A stretch of 64,000 nt of DNA from Myotis daubentonii (lineage: Eukaryota > Chordata > Mammalia > Chiroptera > Vespertilionidae). A program made the translations under genes and the position numbers. Positions 54,774 to 64,000 of the stretch are shown here, one piece after another. Every line of letters starts with the position of its first letter. Within the stretch, counting starts at the first letter, position 1. Under the pieces are notes generated by a model that did not search any database, was not told the origin of the DNA, and saw nothing but the letters and a program-made list of their open reading frames with translations. Location: contig NC_081844.1 in assembly GCF_963259705.1 (NCBI RefSeq), positions 50,205,501 to 50,269,500 of the forward strand, read 5' to 3'.

Positions 54774-55955
54774 CTAGGGGCCCGGTGCACGAAATTCGTG
54801 CACTGGGTGTGTGTGGGGAGGGGAGTGTCCCTCAGCCCAGCCTGCCCCTCTCACATACTGGGAGCCCTCAGGCGTTGACCCCCATCACCCTCCAATCGCA
54901 GGATTGGCCCCTTGTCCAGGCCTGATGCCTCGGCCAGAGGCGTAGACCCCCATCACCCTCTGATCGCCTGATCGGCCCCTTGCCCAGGCCTGACGCCTCT
55001 GCCAGAGGTGTCAGGCTTGGACAGGGGACCCCCATTTCCCCCTGACCACTGGCTCTGGCCCCCACTCAGGCCTGAGGCCTCTGGCCCAGGAATCATGCCT
55101 GGGCAGGGGACCCCCATCTCCCTCTGATCGCTTGCTCCACCCCCCGCCCAAGCCTGACGCCTCTGACCCAGGCTTCAGGCCTGGGCAAGGGGACCATCAT
55201 ATCCCCCCAGTCCCCGGCTCAGCCCCCCACCCAGGCCTGATGCCTCGGCCAGAGGAGTTGACCCTCATCACCCTCTGATCACCAATCACCGGATCGGCCC
55301 CTTGACCATGCCTGAGGCCTCCGGCAGAGGTGTCAGGCCTGGGCAGGGGACCCCCAGCTCCCCGCGGTTGCACGCTCCGCCCCTGCCCAGGCCTAACGCC
55401 TCTGGCCTAGGCGTCCGGCCCGGGCAGCAGGGACCCGCAGCTGCAGCGGCCCCGCGATTGTGGGCTCCGCTTTAGGCCCAGGCAAGGGACCCCTAGCTCC
55501 CGGGACTGCCAGCTTCGACCGTGCCCAGCTCCCATCGCTGGCTCCACCCCTACTTCCTGCTATCACTGGCCAGGGCGGCAAAGGCGCCTGATTCTCCAAT
55601 CATGGCTGGGGGGCAGGGCAAAGGCGGCCCCAGGGCCGCCTTTGCCCTGCCCCCCAGCTCTTAGCTCCCCCCTGGGTTTCTGATCACTGTCAGTGGCAGG
55701 GGGCTTCTTCCTGCTTTCCCTTTCGCCTCCCTGCATTGTGCCTACATATGCAAATTAACCGCCATCTTGTTGGCAGTTAACTGCCAATCTTAGTTGGCAG
55801 TTAACTGCCAATCATAGTTGGCAGTTAACTGCCAATCATAGTTGGCAGTTAACTGCCAATCATAGTTGGCAGTTAATTTGCATATAGCCCTGATTAGCCA
55901 ATGAAAAGGGTATCGTCGTACGCCAATTACCATTTTTCTCTTTTATTAGATAGGA
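54774..55955 (-). mobile_element. 1.2-kb non-autonomous Helitron, copy A
   Basis: Reversed tail CTAGGGGCCCGGTGCACG with perfect hairpin (gtgcacgaaattcgtgcac) at left; reversed head 'ctcttttattagatagga' at right before T (55956). Interior has about six diverged 'aggcctgangcctc' blocks and, near the head, an array of 18-bp palindromes. Nearly identical to 62927-63947. No Rep/helicase coding. Confidence 0.95.
55770..55881. repeat. tandem perfect palindromes, 24-bp period
   Basis: Four full copies of the 18-bp perfect palindrome TTGGCAGTTAACTGCCAA at 55770, 55794, 55818 and 55842, then a half copy at 55866 that runs into 'aatttgcatat'. Units are joined by 'tcatag' or 'tcttag'. Confidence 0.97.
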
Positions 55956-56321
55956 TTATATCATATCAAAAGTAAAAATTTTACATCGGTACCATGTGTC
56001 ATATGAGTTTTATGTCATAAGAGTTTGTTTTAAACCTTAGGGGGGGAAACGCCTTCATTTTTTCATTGTTATGATGCCTTTCCACCTATACTTTTGGCTG
56101 AAATTTTCACTTGGGGCTGAAATTTTCACAGGATAAAGCCTGTTGTTTGAATAATGGACTCACGTCATGCTCTTGTTGCCATATTTAGCACTGCTTAAAA
56201 TATTTTTAGCATTAGCTAACTTATATCCTCATTTTTCCAACGGCCAGATTTTATCCTATATTTATAGGTAAATTTGCTGCAAAGAAGAAACGTATTTGAG
56301 AAGTTCATTTAAACATTTTTT
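55956..56321. other. single-copy sequence, nothing recognised
   Basis: AT-rich. An internal near-repeat, 'ggctgaaattttcac', occurs twice (56095 and 56115). Confidence 0.4.
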
Positions 56322-56528
56322 AGCTCTGGCTGGTTTGGCTGAGTAGATAAGCATCAGACCTGCAAACTGAAGGGTCCCAGGTTTGATTCCTGTCAAGGGC
56401 ACATGCCCAGGTTGCACGTTCGATCCCCAGTAGGGGATGTGCAGGAGGCAGCTGATCAATGATTCTCATCATTGATATTTCCATCTTTCCCTCTCCCTTA
56501 CTCTCTGAAATCAATTATATATATATAT
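56322..56528 (+). mobile_element. VES SINE
   Basis: 'ggtttggctgagtagataag', 'gtcccaggtttgattcctg', VES body, tail 'tgaaatcaattatatat' that has become an (AT)n run. Confidence 0.92.
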
Positions 56529-56550
56529 GTCACACAACAAAAACACTTAT

Positions 56551-56768
56551 CAGTCTGGTCAGTGTGGCTCAGTGGTTGAGTGTCAACCTGTGAACCAGGT
56601 TACGGTTTGATTACCAGTCAGGGCACATGTCTGGGTTGCAGGCTCCATCTGCAGTGGGTGGTGTGCAGGAGGCAGTTGATCAATGATTCTCTCTCATATT
56701 GATGTTTCTATCTCTCTCCCCCTTTCCCTTCCTCTCTGAAATCAATAAAAATATATTTTAAGAAAACA
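56551..56768 (+). mobile_element. VES SINE, 'gaggtc'-type head with small deletion
   Basis: 'gtgtggctcagtggttgagt', 'gtgaaccaggttacggtttg' (loss of a few bases beside the B box), VES body and 'tgaaatcaataaaaatat' tail. Flanks 'aaaacacttat' / 'aaaacatttaat'. It follows the previous VES by about 25 bp. Confidence 0.9.
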
Positions 56769-56825
56769 TTTAATACTTGAGAATGTGCCTACTGTATTCA
56801 GAACAGGTGTTTCAAATTCTATATA

Positions 56826-57158
56826 CTGGTGACCCTTGAACAGTGCAAGAGTTATGGGTGCTCATCTCTACCCAACACAGTTATCTGCTTATAACTTTTG
56901 ATTCCCCCAGAACTTAACAACCAATAACCTGGTGTTGACCAGAAGCCCTACTGGTAGCATGTACAGTTGATCAGCACATATTTTGTATGTCAGCTGTATT
57001 ATATACTGTATTCTTACAATAAAGTAATCCAGAGAAAAGAGCTATGAAAATCATGAGGAAGAGAAGATACATTTATAGTACTGTATGTACATATTGAAAA
57101 GTTTCTGTATATAAGTGGACCTGCACAGTTCAAACCTAAGTTGTTTTAGCGTCAACTG
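56826..57158 (+). mobile_element. Tigger-type DNA transposon (MITE-sized)
   Basis: Left end after TA 'ctggtgacccttgaacagtg' and right end 'gcacagttcaaacc...gcgtcaactg' form diverged inverted repeats. The body ('tattttgtatgtcagctgta', 'gaagagaagatacatttata') fits an old Tigger non-autonomous family. 333 bp, no coding. Confidence 0.7.
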
Positions 57159-57159
57159 T

Positions 57160-58170
57160 CCTTTAAATTTACAACTTTCTTTTCCTCTAGCAGCTCTTTG
57201 ATCTAATCTGCTTTCGCATTGTTTTGAGCACTTTTCTTTGAACAGCTTATCTTTTGAGAAGTGCATTAATAGCTTATTGTATTGTTATTGCTGGTCTTTG
57301 ACTCCTGTGGAAAAGTCAGTGCCTGCTTTCCCTCCGACGCACTCAGAGGGTAACTCACCCGCAGTTTCCTCCATGGTGAGTGTGGAAGGACCATGTTGTA
57401 GGAAGGACAGACTGGAGCCCTGCTCCCAGCAGCAGCGTCTGCTGGATTGTGCTACTTGAACTCTGCTAAGCCTTCATTTCTCCATCTCTAAAAAGTAAGT
57501 AATAAAAAACTTCCAAGATACTTTCTGAGTTTAATTCAATGGCTCTGTGATTTCTCCAATCCAGTGGGGCACACACATTTACTTGCTAAATCTTGGCCTC
57601 ATGGTTAGACAGTGTCATAATTTCATTTCACTTGGTTCCCTCGTGTGGGACGTTATCAGCAGGAACATAGTTCCACTTCTTTGAAAGGACACAGTTGATA
57701 CCCTGAAGACCTCAGTGATAGCCTGGATGATGGGCCAGAGAATCCTTTCAGCTGTGCAAACCTGGCTTGGCCATGACCCTGACCTATGCACACTCTAGGC
57801 AAGGCAACTTTGCCAGGCTGCGAGCTGAGCCAGAGCACAAGCAGCAGCAAATTGAAATTCCACTGCTCACTTGCCAAACATCTAGGATAATGGGTGCTAT
57901 ATGGTGCAATAGGAACATGGGATTTGGAGCCAGACCTTGATTCCCAACCCTCCTCTCACTAGTTATGTTTATAGATAGATAAGTGGATCGGGACTGAAGG
58001 AGGACCAGGGCAGGTAATCTCTGCATAGAATTCTAAGAGCAAGCACAGAGGTAGTTTTACTCTCCACTCCATTTTAAACTGCCATCTGGACAGAGGTGCT
58101 CATGGGCCCAGAGGTATGGTTTCCAGCCAGGCAGGAGTCAAAGGCTGATAGTGAATCCTGTTCTTAAAAA
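57160..58170. other. single-copy sequence, nothing recognised
   Basis: Balanced composition, no repeat ends apart from a possible MIR scrap near 57920. No convincing exon. Confidence 0.4.
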
Positions 58171-58171
58171 G

Positions 58172-58450
58172 TGAAACTATGTAACTGATGAACAAAAATA
58201 GACCTAGAGGCATAGAAGCACCCAACAGAGTGTCAAACCTCAGAGGGAAGGTAGGGGAGGGTGAGTGGGTGGGTGGGAAGAGATAACCAATGAACTTGTG
58301 TGCATAGATGCATAACCCATGGACACAGACAATAGGGTGGTGAAGGCCTGGGATGGGGGTGGGGTCGGGTGGGGGCAGGCTGGGATAGGTCAATGGGGGG
58401 AAATTGGGGACATATGTAATACTTTCAACAATATATATATTTTTAAAATT
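58172..58450 (+). mobile_element. 5'-truncated L1
   Basis: 'ctgatgaacaaaaatagacc', 'gagtgtcaaacctcagaggg', G-rich tract, 'ggtcaatggggggaaat', 'catatgtaatactttcaaca' and an (AT)n/T-rich end. Confidence 0.88.
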
Positions 58451-59734
58451 AAACTAAGAGAGGGTAGGATGACCTCACAGCAGGGAAGTACAAGCCATGA
58501 GCACAAATGAGCATTAGAATCACAGATCTTTGGATTTGGAAAAAGACTTTAATTATGACAGTCCTCAATATTCCACTATATCCTAAATGGAGGTTGTCGA
58601 CTCTCTGCTTTTATAGCCCCAATCATGGGTAATTCATTATCTCTCAGAATAAATGGTTTAATTTTTCTGCCTCCCTAATTGCCTTCCTAATTCTGTCCTT
58701 CCTAATTAAGGCCTGTACTTAATTTTCTTATACTTTCGTGTTTTATGGTTTGAGCAGGAAGTAAATGGGATAATAGAAAAAAAAGAACCTATTAACAGCT
58801 CTTGGCTAAATCTTGTCCTAATGGTTAGACAGTGTCATAATTTCATTGGCTTTATTTACAGAAATAATTTAACCTCAGAACCCATGAATTGCTATGGGTA
58901 AGCAATTACCCATTCATTGAATTTATTTTTAATTTTATCACCTTAAAGAGAACTGTTTTATAGTTCTCAAAAGTTCACATTATTGTGAGTGAGTTTTGGA
59001 AAAAATCCAGAATGAGTAGGGTGTTTTATTTCAAATACATAGTTGGATGTTTTCCCCAAGCCCTTACTTGAAGTGTGAAATTGTTCCCACAGCTCTGGTA
59101 ATGTTCCTTTAACTTCTCATTAAAAACAAAATACAGAAGCAAACTGTATAGAAAAAAATAACTTTAATAAAAACAGCTAATCCTAGATGCAACCACACCT
59201 ACAAAGTCTGTCACTATCTTTGCAGCCTTCCAAAATGATGAAAAGCTTTCATTTTCTTCTTGCCTCAAACTGGAGTGTTCTTTTGCATCAATCAATCTCT
59301 GTTTCCTTAAATAGCTAGGGATTATATTGGAATTATTAAAAATGAAGTGGCTATAACTCAGAAGAATAATTTGTGTTTTCTGTAACTCCACTGCCATTAT
59401 ATATTACTATCTAACACACAATCAGCAGGAACTTGCTTTCACTACTCAGCTCTTCAGTCTTTGCAATCCAGAAAGAACAAGCATTCTTCATTTCTCTGCA
59501 TATGCAGGCACGGAAGAGGGTTACAATGGGGCTAAGAGGTCTAACTCTTAAGGAATTATCCATGTAGAAAATTAAAGCTATTTCAAAAGGAATATTAATA
59601 CATGCTAGCCAAAACAGTGAAAATGATCATAAAGCTGTATAAAAAGAGAGTCTACTAGTTAAATATGATCAACTTTTCCTCATAAAAGTTACTAATTTTG
59701 AGGCATGAGAACAAGGCAGTACAGAATTTGAGAA
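58451..59734. other. single-copy sequence, nothing recognised
   Basis: A phrase near 57585 ('aatcttggcctcatggttagacagtgtcataatttcatt') recurs in worn form near 58806, so a diverged old repeat or local duplication may be present. No gene seen. Confidence 0.4.
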
Positions 59735-59960
59735 GGGAAATTTCCAGAATAGGACAGTGCTGAATTCAAATTCCGACTTCACCATTAATGCCTACATGGC
59801 CCTGAGCAAGTTATCTGCAGTTAAACATGAGCCTGTAATTATATGCTTAAGCATAAGGCTAATATGAGTATTTCACTTTGTTAAATTCTTGTGAGGAATA
59901 AATGTGATAACATAAAAAAATTATCTCCTATAGCACCTAACACATTACATTAGTGCTTAA
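59735..59960 (-). mobile_element. MIR SINE
   Basis: 'gaattcaaattccgacttc', 'ccctgagcaagttatctgc', 'gtgaggaataaatgtgataa', 'gcacctaacacattacatta' in minus-strand MIR order. Confidence 0.75.
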
Positions 59961-60477
59961 TCCTGGATTCTAGAAATATTTATTGTGTTTGCTACATTCC
60001 AGATTCTGTACTGGAAATATAAGAATTTGAAGTTCCTTGCTTTATTGGTGTTCAAAATCTAGTAGAGAGGAGAGAAACCTAAACAAATGGCATCTAATGT
60101 GAAAAGTGCAGTGATGAGGCACGTGGGAATATAGCCTCGGGGGATGAAGGCAGAGTAGCAGATGAGACAACAGTAAGTGTTCTGATGCTTTCATAATTGA
60201 AAATCTTGCCATTGCTGCAGACCTCTAGAAATGTTTCTGATCCTTTATCTGCTGTAATAGATTGCCTGGATAAGATTTCTGGGAATGAATCATGTGCTTC
60301 TAAAATCTGCCATAATTTCTTCCAGATGTGAAGGATGCTGCCCAGGCACTGTTCTACGGATTGTCGTTAAAGCAGCACATTCGATGCATTTTCAGAAGTG
60401 CCAGGAAGTTCTGTGGGGTCTCTTGAGACTTTCTGATGATGGGAGGGCAGTTGTCATCTCATACGATGTAGCGGTTT
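59961..60477. other. single-copy sequence, nothing recognised
   Basis: No repeat ends or RNA gene. The 64-codon frame at 60285-60479 has no motif. Confidence 0.4.
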
Positions 60478-60695
60478 AACTGTGGCCTCTGGAGTCAGGC
60501 TCCTGGGACTGCCTTCTGACTCTGGTTTGCTGTGTGCAAATACTCAGTTTCTCCGAGCCTGAGTTTCTTCCTCTAAAGAATGGGGGGGGGGTGGGGGGGG
60601 GCACATAATCTTGCCTATGATATGAAATTTTATGAGGATTAAAGGAAATCATATATGTAAGGCACTTGACAGGTATTAAGTGATAAATAGGTGTT
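60478..60695 (-). mobile_element. MIR SINE with G run
   Basis: 'tctggagtcaggctcctggg', 'ctgagtttcttcctctaaag', then a G run at 60583-60601, 'gaggattaaaggaaatcata', 'ggcacttgacaggtatta'. The G run interrupts where MIR normally has 'aatggggataat'. Confidence 0.8.
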
Positions 60696-61635
60696 GGCTT
60701 TGCACTGGGTTAAAGAGCTAACTAAAATCTGCTCTTATTCAGAAAAGTCATCTTTTGTTTGAACCATGACCCAATAATCAGAATAAAGATTAAAAGGAAA
60801 AATCATCTAGAGGTGCTGAAAAGAACACCTCTATTTGTCATTTAGTTCTTTCTCTATTTTCCTGGATGATGAAGGGTGGAGGATTCTCTAAGTGTCAAAT
60901 TAGATAAGGGCTGGTTTTCATTTATATTATTGTTGATAGCTCTATTTTATGTGTACTTGTTCACAATGTTCTCATTTAATGTGTAAATATGTTTTAGTTC
61001 TGACATAGTGAGCACTTGGATTTATGACCAAATCTGTTGCCATGCTGCCCATGATTTTATTTTTTATGTTTTAATAGGAATCCATTAGTTTATCCTTTTT
61101 TATTAGATACTTCTTGTTGAAAGATTCATGTGAGAATCAGCCAGTGCTAAATACAAAACCTTTCCTAAATATTCAAGACAACAAATAAAGAAAGGAGCGG
61201 GGTCTTGGAAGATATGTCACCCATAGAGATATCGATAATAGACTCTGGACACAGGAAGTGGTGGGAGAGTCCTTTATTCTAAAATAAGCATGCTGATTAA
61301 TTAAAACCTCCCTCACCATGCCTTGCCTGCAGGCTCTTCATTGTTAGTTTCACCAGCAGCAAAGCTGTATTGTCATTCTCTAATTTCTAGTGATTATTGT
61401 CTGAAATGTTTTATTGTAATTGAAAAAGCAGCCTCAAAATCACCAACCACTCCCCACCACATGACAATAAAAAAATCACACATTAGTAGTTTCTAATAAT
61501 TATATATTATATATATGATTTCATTACTAAGCCAAACCTATGTGAGTTAGTCTTTTCAATTATTTTCCCCAAATTCTTATGCTGTTCAAGTTCAATGGTA
61601 TTTGTACAAGATTTTCTGCTTCAGCAGGCTTTTTA
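60696..61635. other. single-copy sequence, nothing recognised
   Basis: No repeat ends, RNA gene or exon-like frame seen. Confidence 0.4.
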
Positions 61636-61639
61636 AAAA

Positions 61640-62655
61640 TTCTTTTTCTTTTCAATTATAGTCTACATTCAAGACCATTCTGCATTAGTTTTAGATGTAA
61701 AGCACAGTGGCCAGAAAATACGTTCTTTACAGAGTGGTCCCTCCAATGCTTTAAGCACCTACCTGGCCCCATACACAGCTATTTTTTTAGCCTTTTCAAA
61801 ATTGTGAAACATTACACTCATATCGAAAAGGGCATAAGATACCATTGAGGAGCATGATGAATAAATATGAAGAGAACACCCAGTATGAGAAATAAAATAT
61901 GTTACAGTCTGAGACATCATCTACCTCACCGTTTCCTCCAGATCCTGCTCCTTTCCATCTTGAGGTAACTATTGCTGTGACTTTTACAGTAACCACTTTC
62001 TTGGTAGTTTCCCTAATTATGTGTGCATCTTTAAAAATGTAGTTTAGTTTTGTGGTTTGTTTGGAAAGCATATGAGTAGAATCATACAAAATGCATTATC
62101 ATTTGTGTATTTTCATTTGTTCAATATTAGCTGTGGAAGATTTGGAATAGAGTTAGAATTTATTTTGCTTTATTACTATGAAATATTCCAATCTATGAAT
62201 ATACTATTATTATTTATCCATCCTACCATCTGTGGGTATTTGGATTGTTTCTAATTTGGGATAATTGAGAACAATAATGCTATAGACATTCTTTTACCCT
62301 TAATGTATTCTGATCCAAATGGGCAATAGATTTTGTCAATTCTGTCCTGGGGTTGAAATTGTAGGATAATAAGATATGCACATCTTCAACCTTACCAGCT
62401 AATTCCAAACTGTTTTCCAAAGTGGCTATACCCATTTACAGTCCTACCAGCAACTCACACTATTGCCATTTTAGCCAATCTTATGGGTGTATAATGGTAT
62501 TTCATTATAGTTTTAATTTGCCTTTTCCTGATTACTAATGACACTGAACAACTCATATGTTGAGTGACAATTTGTATTTCCTTTTTTTGTGAAGTTCAAA
62601 TATTTGGTCCATTTTTCTATTAAGTTTTCTTCCTTTTTCTTAACAGTATTCTAAA
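61640..62655 (-). mobile_element. ancient L1 fragment
   Basis: 'gagtagaatcatacaaaatg', 'gaaatattccaatctatgaa', 'accatctgtgggtatttgg', 'tccaaagtggctatacccat', 'accagcaactcacac', 'taatttgccttttcctgatt': reverse L1 3' UTR and ORF2 end in order. No frame. Confidence 0.8.
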
Positions 62656-62659
62656 TAAA

Positions 62660-62840
62660 GTCTAGATACTAGTACTTGGGTTTATTTTTTTCCAGCTTTA
62701 TTGAGGTATAAATAAAATTGTAAGATATTTAAAATGTACAACGTGATGATTTAATATATGTATACATTGTAAAATGATCCCCCATTGCATTAACATATCT
62801 ATCACTTTATTTCCCTTTCTTTTTTTGTCAGAATATTGAG
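62660..62840 (-). mobile_element. ancient L1 3' UTR fragment
   Basis: 'agctttattgaggtataaat', 'taaaatgtacaacgtgatga', 'tctatcactttatttcc', the same old 3' UTR block as 24025-24180. Confidence 0.7.
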
Positions 62841-62926
62841 GATCTCCTTTCTTAGCAAAATTTTTATATATAATTTTTAAATGTATTGATTTGAGAGAGT
62901 GGTTGTTCCACTTATTTATGTATTCA

Positions 62927-63947
62927 CTAGGGGCCTGGTGCACGAAATTCGTGCACTGGGTGTGTGTGGGGAGGGGAGTGTCCCTCAGCCCAGCCTGCCC
63001 CCTCTCACATACTGGGAGCCCTCAGGCGTTGACCCCCATCACCCTCCAATAGCAGGATCGGCCCCTTGCCCAGGCCTGATGCCTCGGCCAGAGGCATAGA
63101 CCCCCATCACCCTCCGATCGCCTGATCGGCCCCTTGCCCAGGCCTGACGCCTCCGCCAGAGGTGTCAGGCTTGGACAGGGGACCCCCATCTCCCCCCGAT
63201 CACTGGCTCTGGCCCCCGCCCAGGCCTGAGGCCTCTGGCCCAGGAATCATGCCTGGGCAGGGGACCCCCATCTCCTTCTGATCGCTTGCTCCACCCCCCG
63301 CCCAAGCCTGACGCCTCTGACCCAGGCTTCAGTCCTGGGCAAGGGGACCATCATTTCCCCCCAATCCCCGGCTCCGCCCCCCACCCAGGTCTGATGCCTC
63401 GGCCAGAGGAGTTGACCCTCATCACCCTCCGATCACCAATCACCGGATCGGCCCCTTGATCAGGCCTGAGGCCTCTGGCCTAGGTGTCCGGCCCGGGCAA
63501 CGGGGACCCGCAGCTGCAGCAGCCCTGCGATCGTGGGCTCCGCTTTAGGCCCAGGCAAGGGACCCCTAGCTCCCGGGACTGCCAGCTTCGACTGTGCCCA
63601 GCTCCCATCGCTGGCTCCACCCCTACTTCCTGCTATCACTGGCCAGGGCAGCAAAGGCACCTGATTCTCCGATCATGGGATCATGGCTGGGGGGCAGGGC
63701 CGCCTTTGCCCTGCCTCCCAGCTCTTAGCTCCCCCCTGGGTTTCCGATCACTGTCAGTGGCAGGGGGCTTCTTCCTGCTTTCCCTTTCGCCTCCCGGCAT
63801 TGTGCCTACATATGCAAATTAACCGCCATCTTGTTGGCAGTTAACTGCCAATCTTAGTTGGCAGTTAATTTGCATATAGCCCTGATTAGCCAATGAAAAG
63901 GGTATCGTCGTACGCCAATTACCATTTTTCTCTTTTATTAGCTAGGA
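62927..63947 (-). mobile_element. 1.0-kb non-autonomous Helitron, copy B
   Basis: Same tail, hairpin and head as 54774-55955, between A (62926) and T (63948). It differs by a few point changes, a loss of about 80 bp in the middle blocks, a change near 63680-63700, and fewer palindrome units. Non-coding; a 112-codon frame has no motif. Confidence 0.95.
63834..63873. repeat. short version of the palindrome array
   Basis: One complete TTGGCAGTTAACTGCCAA at 63834-63851 and one half copy at 63858, against four complete copies in the sister element. Confidence 0.95.
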
Positions 63948-64000
63948 TTGGTTGCTTCTTGTATGTGCCAGGGATTGAACCTGCAACCTTGGTGTATCGG

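Larger units (their letters stand above)
62865..64000 (-). mobile_element. older bat tRNA SINE, split by a Helitron and cut by the window end
   Basis: 62865-62926 ('attgatttgagagagtgg', 'tgttccacttatttatgta') and 63948-64000 ('tggttgcttcttgtatgtg', 'gggattgaacctgcaacc') are two halves of one reverse SINE related to VES. The Helitron at 62927-63947 sits exactly between its A and T. The head lies beyond position 64000. Confidence 0.8.

Noticed and set aside
55770..55881. Possible CRISPR or satellite array
   Set aside because: The repeat is a short palindrome with 6-bp fixed joiners inside a transposon, not repeats with unique spacers.
1..64000. Autonomous Helitron with Rep/helicase
   Set aside because: No Rep HUH-type or helicase motif was found in any frame; all copies are short and non-coding.

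Overview
The window looks like vertebrate nuclear DNA from a vespertilionid (vesper) bat. I see no intact protein-coding gene. The assignment rests on two repeat classes that to my knowledge occur together only in this group: tRNA-derived VES SINEs (about 15 copies in both orientations, plus two older relatives) and rolling-circle Helitrons of the HeliBat type. The Helitrons start TC-CTATATAATAAAAG, end in a GTGCAC hairpin plus CTAG, and sit between host A and T. Bat-type L1, a mariner, hAT elements, Tigger elements, L2 and MIR fill most of the rest. The region is best read as gene-desert or intronic DNA.

Layout. 1-5 kb: mostly single-copy, with one L2 fragment and one VES SINE. 5-11.5 kb: five Helitron copies or fragments, four VES SINEs, MIR and MER5-like remnants; 8932-9102 is an unusual Helitron palindrome with a 3' tail at each end. 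12.4-18 kb: old minus-strand L1 carrying a two-element Helitron block with a 47-bp minisatellite, then a Tigger broken by a MITE, a hAT element and a tiny L1. 20.3-22 kb: stacked L1 3' ends, one split by a Helitron. 25.4-27.8 kb: a VES SINE split by a second two-element Helitron block, then a mariner whose transposase is frameshifted and lacks its catalytic second half. 28-34 kb: L2, a 330-bp purine tract, a Helitron, and a four-layer nest of L1s and a Helitron. 35-48 kb: mostly single-copy with MIR, VES, L1 pieces and a probable solo LTR; at 45703-45772 lies the 5' half of a tRNA-Ile(UAU) bounded by a perfect 15-bp duplication. 48-56 kb: another old L1 hosting a VES, a Helitron and a 5'-inverted L1, then a 1.2-kb Helitron with a palindrome array. 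56-64 kb: VES pair, Tigger, L1, MIR, and a second copy of the 1.2-kb Helitron inserted in an older SINE.

How the parts relate. Helitrons make up roughly 8.4 kb, about 13 percent by my hand count, and none carries a visible Rep/helicase gene, so all are non-autonomous. Four times a Helitron 3' tail abuts a Helitron 5' head with no spacer. Several copies carry sequences matching the CTCF core motif, and most 5' ends carry an octamer (ATGCAAAT). These three Helitron observations and the tRNA-half insertion are the points most worth pursuing. Repeat names come from pattern memory; I ran no search. Old-repeat edges are uncertain by tens of bases; edges given with target duplications or A|T junctions are good to a few bases.
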